Shown in pieces: positions 39,914-48,924 of a stretch of 64,000 bases of DNA. The notes beneath the pieces were generated by a model. That model searched no databases, had not been told where the DNA came from, and saw nothing but the letters and a program-made list of their open reading frames with translations. The stretch spans positions 186,001 through 250,000 of the forward strand of contig NZ_VIGH01000001.1 of assembly GCF_006704125.1 (NCBI RefSeq). Reading direction: 5' to 3'. Source of the DNA: Rhodococcus spelaei (GTDB lineage: Bacteria; Actinomycetota; Actinomycetes; Mycobacteriales; Mycobacteriaceae). How positions within the stretch are numbered: position 1 is the first letter of the stretch; each line of letters opens with the position of its first letter. The position numbers were made by a program, and so were the translations under genes.

Positions 39914-40481
39914 CCCGCAGCGCGACCGGGTGACCTCGACCAAGATCGTCGTCGCCGGTGGATTCGGCGTCGGCAAGACCACCCTCGTCGGCGCGGTGTC
40001 GGAGATCGTCCCGTTGCGGACCGAGGCGCTGGTCACCAACGCTTCCGACGGCGTGGACAACCTGGCCGCCACCCCGCAGAAGGCGACCACGACCGTGGCC
40101 ATGGACTTCGGGCGGATCAGCCTCGCCGAGGACCTGGTGCTGTACCTGTTCGGCACGCCTGGCCAGCAGCGGTTCTGGTTCATGTGGGACGACCTGATCC
40201 GGGGCGCCATCGGGGCGATCGTGTTGATCGACACGCGCAGGCTGGACGAGTCCTTCGCCGCCGTCGACTACTTCGAGGCCCGCAAGCTGCCGTTCGTCGT
40301 CGCGATCAACGAGTTCGACGACGCGCCGCGTTACCCGCTCGAGGAGATCCGGCAGGCCCTCGCGGTGCCCGCGGACGTGCCGATCCTGTCCATCGACGCC
40401 CGCAGCCGGGAGTCGGCGAAGGGAGCGTTGGTCGCGATCACCGAGTACGCGCTCACCCGGCTCGCCCAGCCGGTCGGCTAG
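39894..40481 (+). CDS. Conservon small GTPase (CvnD/MfpB type)
   Basis: A 195-residue Ras-like GTPase. Motifs: P-loop GGFGVGKTTLV (about residues 23–33), switch region with LYLFGTPGQQRFWFMW in place of the classical DxxG, and NEFDD as the N-x-x-D guanine-specificity motif. The GTG at 39894, behind AAAGGG at seven bases, is the start. It is the last conservon gene and lies 203 bases before gyrA. The mycobacterial counterpart is MfpB (Rv3362c), reported to act with the gyrase inhibitor MfpA; no pentapeptide-repeat MfpA is present in this window. Confidence 0.92.
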   Translation: MDYATSSPQRDRVTSTKIVVAGGFGVGKTTLVGAVSEIVPLRTEALVTNASDGVDNLAATPQKATTTVAMDFGRISLAEDLVLYLFGTPGQQRFWFMWDDLIRGAIGAIVLIDTRRLDESFAAVDYFEARKLPFVVAINEFDDAPRYPLEEIRQALAVPADVPILSIDARSRESAKGALVAITEYALTRLAQPVG

Positions 40482-40684
40482 AACCGGCCGTCGGCCCCTC
40501 GCGGCACCCCCGACTCGACGCGGAATGCCGGACAATCAGCGAGTGCTGCCGGGTCTGGCTGACCTGCACCTATAGACTTGACGGGTTGCGCGATGCCGGC
40601 ATCGGAGCTTACGAACTTCGACGCTTCGCACGCCCCGGGTCCGCAGGCTCTACCAGGACCGTTCGCTGAGAAGAAGAGGAGCCG
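40482..40684 (+). promoter_or_regulatory. Gap between the conservon and gyrA
   Basis: A 203-bp stretch without a gene or a clear terminator. TATAGACT at about 40571–40578 is a plausible −10 element for gyrA. GAAGAGGAG lies just before the gyrA ATG. Whether gyrA is also reached by read-through from the conservon cannot be told. Confidence 0.35.
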
Positions 40685-43198
40685 ATGACTGACACCACGT
40701 TGCCGCCGGAGGAACCGGGGCACGACCGCATCGAGCCGGTGGACATCCAGCAGGAGATGCAGTCCAGCTACATCGACTACGCGATGAGCGTGATCGTGGG
40801 TCGTGCGCTGCCGGACGTGCGCGACGGACTCAAGCCCGTGCACCGTCGCGTCCTCTACGCGATGTACGACAACGGCTACCGCCCCGACCGCGGCTACGTG
40901 AAGTCGGCGCGTCCGGTCGCCGACACCATGGGTAACTACCACCCGCACGGCGACACCTCGATCTACGACACCCTGGTCCGGATGGCGCAGCCGTGGTCGC
41001 TGCGCTACCCGCTCGTCGACGGCCAGGGCAACTTCGGTTCCCGAGGCAACGACGGCGCCGCCGCCATGCGGTACACCGAGTGCCGCCTGACGCCGCTGGC
41101 GATGGAGATGCTCCGCGAAATCGACCATGACACGGTCGATTTCACGCCGAACTACGACGGCAAGACGCAAGAGCCGACGGTTCTCCCCAGCCGTGTCCCC
41201 AACCTGTTGATCAACGGTTCCGGCGGCATCGCGGTGGGTATGGCGACCAACATCCCGCCGCACAACCTGGGTGAGGTGGCCGAGGCGATCTACTGGGCCC
41301 TCGAGAACTACGCGGCCGACGAGGAAGTCACCCTCGAGGCCGTCATGGAGCGGATCAAGGGACCCGATTTCCCGACCGCCGGCCTGATCGTCGGTGGCCA
41401 GGGCATCAACGACGCGTACCGCACCGGTCGTGGCTCGGTCCGTATGCGCGGCGTCGTCGAGATCGAGGAGGACGCCAAGGGGCGCACCACGATCGTCATC
41501 ACCGAACTGCCGTACCAGGTCAACCCCGACAACCTGATCACCTCGATCGCCGAACAGGTGCGCGACGCGAAGATCGCGGGGATCTCCGACATCCACGACG
41601 AGTCCTCGGACCGCGTCGGCATGCGGATCGTCGTCACCGTCAAGCGTGACGCGGTGGCCAAGGTCGTGCTCAACAACCTCTACAAGCACACCCAGCTGCA
41701 GACCAGCTTCGGCTGCAACATGCTCTCGATCGTCGACGGCGTACCCCGCACCCTGCGGCTCGACCAGATGATCCGCCTGTACGTCAACCACCAGCTCGAA
41801 GTGATCGTCCGTCGCACCCGCTACCTGCTGCGCAAGGCCGAGGAGCGGGCCCACATCCTGCGTGGCCTGGTCAAGGCGCTCGACGCGCTCGACGAGGTCA
41901 TCGCACTCATCCGGGCGTCCCAGACCGTCGACGTCGCCCGCGCGGGCCTGATGAACCTGCTCACCGTCGACGAGATCCAGGCCGACGCGATCCTGGCGAT
42001 GCAGCTGCGGCGCCTCGCGGCCCTCGAACGGCAGAAGATCGTCGACGAGCTCGCCGAGATCGAGCGCGAGATCGCGGACCTCGAGGACATCCTGGCCAAG
42101 CCGGAGCGGCAGCGTGCGATCGTGCGCGACGAGCTCAAGGAGATCGTCGACAAGTACGGCGACGACCGCCGCACCCGGATCATCGCCGCCGACGGCGACG
42201 TCTCCGACGAGGACCTGATCGCGCGCGAGGACGTGGTCGTCACGATCACCGAGACCGGCTACGCCAAGCGCACCAAAACCGACCTCTACCGCTCGCAGAA
42301 GCGCGGCGGTAAGGGCGTGCAGGGCGCCGGGCTCAAGCAGGACGATCTGGTCAAGCACTTCTTCGTCAGCTCGACGCACGACTGGATCCTGTTCTTCACC
42401 ACCAAGGGGCGGGTCTACCGGGCCAAGGCGTACGAGCTGCCCGAGGCCAGCCGCACCGCCCGCGGCCAGCACGTCGCGAACCTGCTCGCCTTCCAGCCGG
42501 ACGAGCGGATCGCGCAGATCATCCAGATCAAGACCTACGAGGACGCGCCCTACCTGGTGCTCGCCACCCGCAACGGCCTGGTCAAGAAGTCCAAGCTGAC
42601 CGACTTCGACTCCAACCGCAGCGGCGGGATCGTCGCGGTCAACCTGCGCGGCGAGGACGAATTGGTCGGCGTCGTGCTCTGCTCCGCGGAGGACGACCTG
42701 CTGTTGGTCTCCGCGCAGGGGCAGTCGATCCGCTTCTCCGCCACCGACGAGGCGCTGCGGCCGATGGGTCGCGCCACCTCCGGCGTGCAGGGCATGCGGT
42801 TCAACGGCGAGGACGAGCTGCTGTCACTCAACGTCGTGCGCGAGGGCACCTACCTGCTGGTCGCGACGTCCGGCGGGTACTCCAAGCGCACCCCGATGGA
42901 GGACTACCCGGTCCAGGGGCGCGGCGGAAAGGGCGTGCTCACCATCCAGTACGACCAGCGCCGTGGCACCCTGGTCGGAGCGCTCATCGTCAACGACGAC
43001 GACGAGCTCTACGCCATCACCTCGGGCGGGGGTGTCATCCGTACCGCTGCGAAGCAGGTCCGGAAGGCAGGCCGCCAGACCAAGGGCGTGCGTCTGATGA
43101 ACCTCGGAGACGGCGACACACTGCTCGCGATCGCGCGCAACGCCGACGAACCGGACGAGTCCGACGCCGCCGCGACCGACGCACCGAAGGAGTCGTAA
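40685..43198 (+). CDS. gyrA: DNA gyrase subunit A
   Basis: An 837-residue breakage–reunion subunit. The winged-helix core has the catalytic Tyr130 ([10 protein letters not shown]). The quinolone-resistance region reads [16 protein letters not shown], with Thr91 and Asp95 at the positions equal to E. coli Ser83 and Asp87; no resistance change is evident, though Thr replaces the Ala of M. tuberculosis. The C-terminal beta-pinwheel contains the GyrA box [10 protein letters not shown]. No intein. It is followed immediately by the DUF3566 gene. Confidence 0.97.
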   Translation: MTDTTLPPEEPGHDRIEPVDIQQEMQSSYIDYAMSVIVGRALPDVRDGLKPVHRRVLYAMYDNGYRPDRGYVKSARPVADTMGNYHPHGDTSIYDTLVRMAQPWSLRYPLVDGQGNFGSRGNDGAAAMRYTECRLTPLAMEMLREIDHDTVDFTPNYDGKTQEPTVLPSRVPNLLINGSGGIAVGMATNIPPHNLGEVAEAIYWALENYAADEEVTLEAVMERIKGPDFPTAGLIVGGQGINDAYRTGRGSVRMRGVVEIEEDAKGRTTIVITELPYQVNPDNLITSIAEQVRDAKIAGISDIHDESSDRVGMRIVVTVKRDAVAKVVLNNLYKHTQLQTSFGCNMLSIVDGVPRTLRLDQMIRLYVNHQLEVIVRRTRYLLRKAEERAHILRGLVKALDALDEVIALIRASQTVDVARAGLMNLLTVDEIQADAILAMQLRRLAALERQKIVDELAEIEREIADLEDILAKPERQRAIVRDELKEIVDKYGDDRRTRIIAADGDVSDEDLIAREDVVVTITETGYAKRTKTDLYRSQKRGGKGVQGAGLKQDDLVKHFFVSSTHDWILFFTTKGRVYRAKAYELPEASRTARGQHVANLLAFQPDERIAQIIQIKTYEDAPYLVLATRNGLVKKSKLTDFDSNRSGGIVAVNLRGEDELVGVVLCSAEDDLLLVSAQGQSIRFSATDEALRPMGRATSGVQGMRFNGEDELLSLNVVREGTYLLVATSGGYSKRTPMEDYPVQGRGGKGVLTIQYDQRRGTLVGALIVNDDDELYAITSGGGVIRTAAKQVRKAGRQTKGVRLMNLGDGDTLLAIARNADEPDESDAAATDAPKES

Positions 43199-44560
43199 GT
43201 GAGCACTCCCCATCAGCCCGGCAGCGACCGCGTGGCACCCGCCACCGGCCCCGCCGAGCAGGCGCCGAGTGCGCCGGCGCAGGGGGACCGACCGGGCGGC
43301 GCACCAGCGCCGACCCCGGTCCCCTCGCAGGCGGAGAAGTCGCCCGCCACGGGCGCCCCGGCGGGCCAGGGCGGTGGCGCGCAGCCCTCGACCGGACCCG
43401 CGAAGCCGACCGCTGCCCCCGCTGCCGGCGCGGCTCCCGCCGCGCCGCAGTCGGCGCCGACGGGCAGCGGACAGTCGGGTGCCCCGGCGCAGCCGTCCGC
43501 ACAGCGTCCTGAAGGGGGTACTGCGCAGCCGGCCACCCCGGCTCCCGCCGCGCAGCCGGCGAAATCTGCCGCACCCACGCAGCCGGCAGGTCCGGCGCCC
43601 GAGCCGTCGAAGTCCGCGGCCCCCACTCCCGCCCCGACCGCACCGACGGGGCAGTCCAAGCCGGCGGCCGCGCCGGCGCCGCAGAACGGTCGCACTGCGG
43701 GGGCCCAGCCCCCCACGCAGCGCCCGGCCGAGCCGGTGGCCGGCACCCAGCCGCCCACCGCGCCCACGGGACGACCCACCCAGCAGCCGCCCGCGACCGG
43801 CGCCCGTCCGGCAGCCCAGCCGTCCGGTGCGGTCCGCCCACAGGGAACCGCGGCCGCGGGAACCCGTCCGGGCGCCGCGACCGGCAAGGGTCAGACCCCG
43901 CCGTGGCAGCGCGGCACCCAGGTCAACGGTGGACCGGCGGGTCAGGGAACGCCCGGCGCCGTGCCGCCCGCCACGCGCCCGCCCGTGGGTGCCGACCAGG
44001 CCGCGCGCGCCACGCAGCGGGAGACCGCCAAGGCGAAAGCGGCCGTGATCGACGGCCCGACCCGGCACATCGACCGGACCGACCTCGCCAAGGATCTGCC
44101 CGACCTCTCCGAGGTCAAGCATCCGATCCCCGCTGAGCCGGTGCACGCGCCGGTGTCCGGCAAGCAGCCGTCGCTGGTGGTCGCTGCGACCGCGCCGGTC
44201 GGAGATCCGCTGCGGGCGTCCGTCCAGATCCGCAAGATCGACCCCTGGTCCGCCCTCAAGGTGTCCCTCGTTCTCTCGGTCGCGTTGTTCTTCGTCTGGA
44301 TGTTCGCCGTCGGGTTCCTGTACCTCGTGCTCGACGGCATGGGTGTCTGGGACCGGTTGAACAATGCCTTCACCGACATCGTGTCCGAGACCGGCAACAG
44401 CGGGCTCGTCACGGCGGGACAGGTGTTCGGATACTCGGCGCTGATCGGTGTGATCAACGTCGTACTGTTCACCGCCCTTGCGACCGTCGGTGCGTTCATC
44501 TACAACCTCTGCACTGACCTGGTCGGTGGTGTCGAGGTGACGCTGGCGGACCGCGACTGA
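43199..44560 (+). CDS. DUF3566 membrane protein with Pro/Ala-rich N-terminus
   Basis: A 453-residue protein. About 260 residues of Pro/Ala/Gly/Gln-rich low-complexity sequence precede a short charged region and the DUF3566 domain (RKIDPWSALKVSLVLSVALF, two transmembrane helices, C-terminal GGVEVTLADRD). It is the position equivalent of Rv0007, which follows gyrA in mycobacteria. The GTG start directly follows the gyrA stop, with AAGGAG six bases upstream, so it is co-transcribed with gyrA. Its function is unknown. Confidence 0.9.
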   Translation: MSTPHQPGSDRVAPATGPAEQAPSAPAQGDRPGGAPAPTPVPSQAEKSPATGAPAGQGGGAQPSTGPAKPTAAPAAGAAPAAPQSAPTGSGQSGAPAQPSAQRPEGGTAQPATPAPAAQPAKSAAPTQPAGPAPEPSKSAAPTPAPTAPTGQSKPAAAPAPQNGRTAGAQPPTQRPAEPVAGTQPPTAPTGRPTQQPPATGARPAAQPSGAVRPQGTAAAGTRPGAATGKGQTPPWQRGTQVNGGPAGQGTPGAVPPATRPPVGADQAARATQRETAKAKAAVIDGPTRHIDRTDLAKDLPDLSEVKHPIPAEPVHAPVSGKQPSLVVAATAPVGDPLRASVQIRKIDPWSALKVSLVLSVALFFVWMFAVGFLYLVLDGMGVWDRLNNAFTDIVSETGNSGLVTAGQVFGYSALIGVINVVLFTALATVGAFIYNLCTDLVGGVEVTLADRD

Positions 44561-44575
44561 CCTGGCATTTCGATT

Positions 44576-44614
44576 CCCCACCGGCCCGATTTGGGCGGCC
44601 GCGGGTCGGTGGGG
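44576..44614 (+). terminator. Terminator after gyrA–DUF3566
   Basis: CCCCACCG (44576–44583) pairs with CGGTGGGG (44607–44614), with further CCG/CGG pairing inside. It lies 15 bases after the stop; no T-tract. Confidence 0.5.
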
Positions 44615-44660
44615 TAATCTCATGCCTCGGTTCGAGAGACACGTTTTTCGCACCGAGTAC

Positions 44661-44734
44661 GGGCCTATAGCTCAGGCGGTTAGAGCGCTTCCCTGATAAG
44701 GAAGAGGTCGGAGGTTCAAGTCCTCCTAGGCCCA
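44661..44734 (+). tRNA. tRNA-Ile(GAT)
   Basis: A 74-nt cloverleaf. The acceptor stem is GGGCCTA/TAGGCCC with discriminator A. The D loop is AGCTCAGGCGGTTAGAGC, the anticodon loop holds GAT at 44695–44697 and the T arm is GGAGGTTCAAGTCCTCC. CCA is not encoded. It is the usual tRNA-Ile downstream of gyrA. Confidence 0.97.
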
Positions 44735-44761
44735 CTCCCCGTGCCGACGAAGGGTTCGAGC

Positions 44762-44872
44762 ATGAAGGTTCTGCTACTCGTAGCGGCCGTTGTGACGGTG
44801 CTCTTCGGACTGACCAAGCTGAGGTCGCAGCACCGCAGTGCGGACGTCTGGCACGAGGTCACCAGCCGCTGA
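44762..44872 (+). CDS. DLW-39 family microprotein
   Basis: A 36-residue protein starting MKVLLLVAAVVTVLFGLTKL: a hydrophobic N-terminal helix, then RSQHRSADVWHEVTSR. It fits the actinobacterial DLW-39 family, named for its conserved D-L-W; here the motif reads D-V-W. GAAGGG lies seven bases before the ATG. It sits between tRNA-Ile and tRNA-Ala, the family's usual place. Function unknown. Confidence 0.82.
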   Translation: MKVLLLVAAVVTVLFGLTKLRSQHRSADVWHEVTSR

Positions 44873-44879
44873 CGCGGAC

Positions 44880-44952
44880 GGGGCCTTAGCTCAGTTGGTA
44901 GAGCGCTGCCTTTGCAAGGCAGATGTCAGGAGTTCGAATCTCCTAGGCTCCA
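44880..44952 (+). tRNA. tRNA-Ala(TGC)
   Basis: A 73-nt cloverleaf. The acceptor stem GGGGCCT/AGGCTCC has one G·T pair and discriminator A. The D arm is AGCTCAGTTGGTAGAGC, the anticodon TGC is at 44913–44915 and the T arm is AGGAGTTCGAATCTCCT. CCA is not encoded. Confidence 0.97.
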
Positions 44953-45059
44953 CAAGTACTTCCCGCGGGTGAGCGCAGTTCGCGCTCCACCTGCCCGCAC
45001 TCCTAGTTCCGCTCCGAACCTCGTCCGGATGCCCATCTGCCACGCGTACCGTCGACGCC

Positions 45060-45695
45060 ATGGCGCTCATCCATCGGGCTCAGCTGGTTCCGTCGAAGAT
45101 CGAGATGCTCAGGCACTGGGTTCCCGACCAGCCCTGGACCCTCGACGTCGACACCGCAGCTCTGCACGTCCTTGGCGCGTACCGGTTCGACGATCCCGAC
45201 GGTGAGGTCGGCGTCGAGACCCACGTGCTGGGCGCTGATGACGGCCGCGTGCTGCAGGTCCCGGTGACCTACCGCGGTGCCCCGCTGGCCGGCGCCGAGT
45301 CGGCACTGATCACGACCATGGAGCACTCCGTCCTCGGCACACGCTGGGTGTACGACGCGTGCGCGGACCCGGTGTACGCGACCGCGCTCCTCACGGCGAT
45401 CCTCACCGGTGCGGCTCAGGCTGAACTCGAGTACGCCAACCCCGCCGACGCCGAGGGACGCGAGGTGACCACCCGGGTGCGCGGCAGCGGGACTCCCGGC
45501 ACGGCAGTACCCGTGCTCAGTGCCGTCGGCGTCACGAACGGCCGATCGACGACCACGGTGCGTTCGGGTGGGGTGGAAGTTGAGGTGGTCCGGGTGATCG
45601 ATGCGGGACCGCCTCCCGGCGAGGCACCCGTTCTCGTGGGGACCTGGCCGGGGCGGGAGGAGTCGGCACTGCTCGGGACTGCGCGGCTGCGCTAG
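45060..45695 (+). CDS. Maltokinase N-terminal cap-like protein
   Basis: A 211-residue protein resembling the N-terminal cap domain of actinobacterial maltokinase as a stand-alone unit: MALIHRAQLVPSKIEML, GAYRFDDPDGEVGVETHVL, LQVPVTYRGAPL and MEHSVLGTRWVYDACADPVY. The kinase domain itself is absent. Such proteins are widespread in Rhodococcus and Mycobacterium and are sometimes labelled as glucan-branching proteins. Biochemical role unknown. It is an accessory gene relative to the conserved tRNA–cwsA order. Confidence 0.82.
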   Translation: MALIHRAQLVPSKIEMLRHWVPDQPWTLDVDTAALHVLGAYRFDDPDGEVGVETHVLGADDGRVLQVPVTYRGAPLAGAESALITTMEHSVLGTRWVYDACADPVYATALLTAILTGAAQAELEYANPADAEGREVTTRVRGSGTPGTAVPVLSAVGVTNGRSTTTVRSGGVEVEVVRVIDAGPPPGEAPVLVGTWPGREESALLGTARLR

Positions 45696-45813
45696 TGCGC
45701 GGATTCGTCCACGCGGACCGAGCGACCGATTGGGTGCGCCCCTGTGGAATTGTGAACAAACCTGTGCAGCAATTGGTTTCGGTACCCGTTGTGCACAGGC
45801 GCTCGAGCCGCGG

Positions 45814-46269
45814 TCAGGAGGTCTCGAGGTCCCGCAGGCTCGGCGGCGCATCGGCGACCGGCGGGGTCTCGGTGCGCTGCTTCTTGACGAAGAGGCCGAC
45901 GGCGGCCACGGCCGCGCCGGTCGCCACGAGGACGGCCACCCGCCGCCCACGCCGCTTGCCACGCACGGACTTGGCCGCATCTGCGACGGTGTGCTCGTCC
46001 ACCAGGGCCAGGGCGGGTGCCTGCTTCGGGCGCGACAACACGTCCTTCGCCAACGAGAAGCCCTTGCCGAGCAGGTAGACGCCGACGGTGCCGGTGCCCT
46101 TCGCCAGGGTGCCACCGCCCTTCGCCAGGCCCAGCGCGGCACTCTGGGCGAACCGGAGTGCGCTGGTCAGCGCGGGTGACTGGGGGGCGGGCACCGCGGC
46201 CTGGTCGATCGGCACCGGCTCGGCCTCGACGCGGACAGGGGCGGGAGAGTGCTTCGACGCGCGGGTCAT
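45814..46269 (-). CDS. cwsA: CwsA-like cell-wall synthesis protein
   Basis: A 151-residue protein: a Pro/Ala-rich start, an amphipathic Gly/Ala/Leu-rich part (LGLAKGGGTLAKGTGTVG), a basic stretch (KSVRGKRRGRR) and one C-terminal transmembrane helix (VAVLVATGAAVAAVGLFV). Position between tRNA-Ala and ppiA, reversed, matches cwsA (Rv0008c), which helps CrgA and Wag31 at poles and septum. The sequence is too poorly conserved for more than a synteny-based call. The ATG at 46269 is preferred; an ATG at 46287 is in frame. Divergent from ppiA with 49 bases between. Confidence 0.72.
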   Translation of the reverse strand: MTRASKHSPAPVRVEAEPVPIDQAAVPAPQSPALTSALRFAQSAALGLAKGGGTLAKGTGTVGVYLLGKGFSLAKDVLSRPKQAPALALVDEHTVADAAKSVRGKRRGRRVAVLVATGAAVAAVGLFVKKQRTETPPVADAPPSLRDLETS

Positions 46270-46318
46270 CTCTCCACTGTCGCACATGTCCTGTCGGCAG
46301 CAATGGCACGATGGGGGA

Positions 46319-46846
46319 GTGACTTCACCGAATCAGACCGCAACCGCAACGCTGCACACCAACCGCGGCGACATCAAGATCGCCCTGTTCGGCAACCACG
46401 CGCCGAAGACTGTCGCGAACTTCGTCGGCCTCGCCGACGGCTCCAAGGACTACAGCACCGAGAACGCGGCGGGCACCAAGACCGGACCGTTCTACGACGG
46501 CGCAGTCTTCCACCGCGTCATCGACGGCTTCATGATCCAGGGTGGCGACCCGACCGGTACCGGTCGCGGCGGCCCGGGCTACAAGTTCGAGGACGAGTTC
46601 CACCCGGAGCTGCAGTTCGACCGCTCGTACCTGCTCGCGATGGCGAACGCCGGCCCGGGCACCAACGGCTCGCAGTTCTTCATCACCACCGGCGCGACCC
46701 CGCACCTGAACCGTCGCCACACCATCTTCGGCGAGGTCGTGGACGCCGAGTCGAAGAAGGTTGTCGACGCGATCTCCGGCACCCCGGTCGACCGCACCGA
46801 CCGCCCGGTCGAGCCGGTCGTGATCAACAGCATCACCATCTCCTGA
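46319..46846 (+). CDS. ppiA: Peptidyl-prolyl cis-trans isomerase (cyclophilin)
   Basis: A 175-residue cytoplasmic cyclophilin that speeds proline isomerisation during folding. It contains the catalytic FHRVIDGFMIQGGDPTGTG (Arg), LAMANAGPGTNGSQFFI and HTIFGEVV. There is no signal peptide. The frame is open far upstream; the GTG at 46319 preceded by GGGGGA gives the family's usual length. Confidence 0.95.
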   Translation: MTSPNQTATATLHTNRGDIKIALFGNHAPKTVANFVGLADGSKDYSTENAAGTKTGPFYDGAVFHRVIDGFMIQGGDPTGTGRGGPGYKFEDEFHPELQFDRSYLLAMANAGPGTNGSQFFITTGATPHLNRRHTIFGEVVDAESKKVVDAISGTPVDRTDRPVEPVVINSITIS

Positions 46847-46862
46847 GCGGGAAGCACTCGAG

Positions 46863-47819
46863 ATGACGAACCCCGGTTGGGGCGGTGTGCCCGGAGACGG
46901 GACGCCGCCCCAACCGCGGTGCGTGCGACACCCGGACCGCCCGACCGGGCTGTCCTGCACGCGCTGCGGACGCCCCGCCTGCCCGGACTGCCTGCGTGAG
47001 GCGTCCGTCGGCTATCACTGCGTCGACTGTGTCGCCGCCGCGCAGCGTGATGTCCGGCCTGTCCGCGGCGTCGCGGGCAACGCGGTGACGGCCACCCGAC
47101 CCAAGCCGATCGCGACGTACGCCCTGATGGGGATCAACATCCTCGTCTACCTGGTGACGGCGCTGCAGGCCAAGTCGGTGATGGACAACGGCGCCGGTTT
47201 CGTCAACAGCTTCACCGGCGCGGCAACCTTCAACTCACCGCTGTTCGGCTGGTGGGTGCTCTCGCCCTACGACGTGGCTCAGGGCGACTGGATCCGGCTG
47301 GTCGGCAGCGGGTTCCTCCACTTCGGCCTGATCCACCTGGCCGTCAACATGTTCGCCCTGTACATCCTCGGGCGCGACACCGAGCTGATCCTCGGGCGTG
47401 CGCGGTACCTCGCGGTGTACGCCATCTCGCTGCTCGGCGGGTCCGCGTCGGTGATGGCCTTCGAGGGGGGCGGCTTCACGGCAGGTGCCTCGGGAGCGAT
47501 CTTCGGCATCATGGGTGCCCAGGCGGTCATCCTGCTCAAGCTCCGCCGGAGTCCGGCGCCGATCATCGGGGTGATCGCGATCAACGTGATCATCAGTGTC
47601 TCGTTGCCCGGCATCTCGTTCTGGGGCCACTTCGGCGGTCTGGTCGCCGGCGCCGCCGCGACCGCCGCGTTGCTGTACGCGCCGCAGTGGCTCGGCGCGG
47701 GACAGGACCGGGAGAAGGCCGTCCGGATCGGTTGGATCGGGCTGGCCGCGGTCACCCTCGTCACACTGGGCGTCGTCGGCATGCGGGTCGTCCAGTTGCG
47801 GAGCGAACTCGGCCTCTAG
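46863..47819 (+). CDS. Rhomboid family intramembrane serine protease
   Basis: A 318-residue protein. The N-terminus has a zinc-finger-like cysteine cluster (CVRHPDRPTGLSCTRCGRPA, then CPDC and CVDC). Six or seven transmembrane helices follow, with FLHFGLIHLAVNMFALYILG, the catalytic serine in GASGAIFG (about residue 210) and the catalytic histidine in FWGHFGGLVAG (about 255). It cuts within or near membrane helices; the substrate is unknown. It follows ppiA by 16 bases and ends at the REP-like repeat. Confidence 0.94.
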   Translation: MTNPGWGGVPGDGTPPQPRCVRHPDRPTGLSCTRCGRPACPDCLREASVGYHCVDCVAAAQRDVRPVRGVAGNAVTATRPKPIATYALMGINILVYLVTALQAKSVMDNGAGFVNSFTGAATFNSPLFGWWVLSPYDVAQGDWIRLVGSGFLHFGLIHLAVNMFALYILGRDTELILGRARYLAVYAISLLGGSASVMAFEGGGFTAGASGAIFGIMGAQAVILLKLRRSPAPIIGVIAINVIISVSLPGISFWGHFGGLVAGAAATAALLYAPQWLGAGQDREKAVRIGWIGLAAVTLVTLGVVGMRVVQLRSELGL

Positions 47820-47828
47820 CCGTCGCTA

Positions 47829-47883
47829 CCGGGTGAGGGGAACCAGCATTCGGCCTGACCGGGTGATGGTTCCCCTCACCCGG
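47829..47883. repeat. REP-like inverted repeat, copy 1
   Basis: A perfect 17-bp inverted repeat: CCGGGTGAGGGGAACCA (47829–47845) and TGGTTCCCCTCACCCGG (47867–47883), with a 21-base loop. It begins 9 bases after the rhomboid stop and overlaps the stop of the convergent PH-domain gene. The loop is the reverse complement of the equivalent part of copy 2 at 50424. It likely also terminates transcription from both sides. Confidence 0.9.
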
Positions 47884-48346
47884 CGGTGGACGTGCCCCGG
47901 CGGTCCGGCGGCACCAGGCCGCGGACGGCCAGGGCGTCGAAGACGTCGGTCGGGTCGGTGCCCAGGTCCCAGCGGCCGAAGATCATCAGCCTGTCCTCGT
48001 CGGCGCCCGCGGGCCGCACGTCGATCTCGAGCATCGGCACCCGTCGACCGAAGCGCGGGTAGCGCACGATCCGCACCCGGGCCAGATCCGTGCGGTCGAA
48101 CTCGAGTCGGCCGCGGACCCGGCGGACCGCGATGCCGCGACCGCCGTCGAGCACGGCCAGTCGGGGGCGCTGGCGCACCCCGAGTGTGGTGACCACCAAC
48201 AGTCCGAGCGCGGCGAGTCCGATCAGGAACCGGCCCGCCGGATCGGTCGGCAGCAGCGCCGCGGCAAGCGCCATCGCCACCCCGCCCACGCCCGTTGCGA
48301 CGAGGGCAGGGGTGGGTGTGGACCAGGCCGGTTCGGGGTTATGCAC
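47876..48346 (-). CDS. PH-domain-like membrane protein (Rv0010c-like)
   Basis: A 156-residue protein with two closely spaced N-terminal transmembrane helices (about residues 13–32 and 38–55), followed by a bacterial PH-like domain with VRRVRGRLEFDRTDLARVRI and the conserved IFGRWDLGTDPTDVFDAL. It is the positional equivalent of Rv0010c. Function unknown. Convergent with the rhomboid gene; the stop lies inside the REP-like repeat. Confidence 0.86.
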   Translation of the reverse strand: MHNPEPAWSTPTPALVATGVGGVAMALAAALLPTDPAGRFLIGLAALGLLVVTTLGVRQRPRLAVLDGGRGIAVRRVRGRLEFDRTDLARVRIVRYPRFGRRVPMLEIDVRPAGADEDRLMIFGRWDLGTDPTDVFDALAVRGLVPPDRRGTSTAG

Positions 48347-48438
48347 ACGTACTCCCGAGGTTATCCACAGGTCTTATCCACACTGGGGATGAATGACACG
48401 GATGTAATTGGAAACCGCGGTTCGGTGAAAAACCGAGG

Positions 48439-48702
48439 TCAACGCCATCTCATCGTCATGACGAGCCCGACGACCATGAATCCGAAGCCGATCAGGAAGT
48501 TGTACGCCCCCAGGCTGTTCATAAACCCGATCTGGTCCGCGGCGAGGTAGTACACGATCAACCAGGCGAGTCCGATCAGCATGAAACCGAGCATCACGGA
48601 CACGTAGAGCGCGCTCGACGGGCCGGCCTTCACCTTGACCGGGGTGCGGTTCGCGGGATTGATCGTGTAGTCGGTCTTCTTGCGGACCTTCGACTTGGGC
48701 AT
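48439..48702 (-). CDS. crgA: Cell division protein CrgA
   Basis: An 87-residue division protein. It starts [14 protein letters not shown] and has two transmembrane helices ([20 protein letters not shown], and [18 protein letters not shown]). It helps place FtsZ, FtsQ and penicillin-binding proteins at the septum. The frame opens to 48798, but GAGGA four bases before the ATG at 48702 gives the family length. Divergent from the DUF881 gene with about 220 bases between. Confidence 0.95.
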   Translation of the reverse strand: MPKSKVRKKTDYTINPANRTPVKVKAGPSSALYVSVMLGFMLIGLAWLIVYYLAADQIGFMNSLGAYNFLIGFGFMVVGLVMTMRWR

Positions 48703-48924
48703 GACGTCCTCGTGTGGATTGACTCTGTGGGTAACGGACTGAAGTGGTTGAGACCTGCCACCGCGGCAGCCGTCGTCGCCGACGCCTACCAGGTACATTC
48801 GAACCTACCGGTCGCGGGTACACGCTAACCCAGCGCCGACGCCGTAGGCCAAGGACCGACGAACGACACCGCCCCAGCAGCCGCGCCCGCGGTGGGGTCC
48901 GCGCGCCAGGGGGAGGCACCGCAG

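Noticed and set aside
40478-42472. A 664-codon minus-strand frame over gyrA
   Set aside because: Antisense shadow of gyrA with no recognisable domain.
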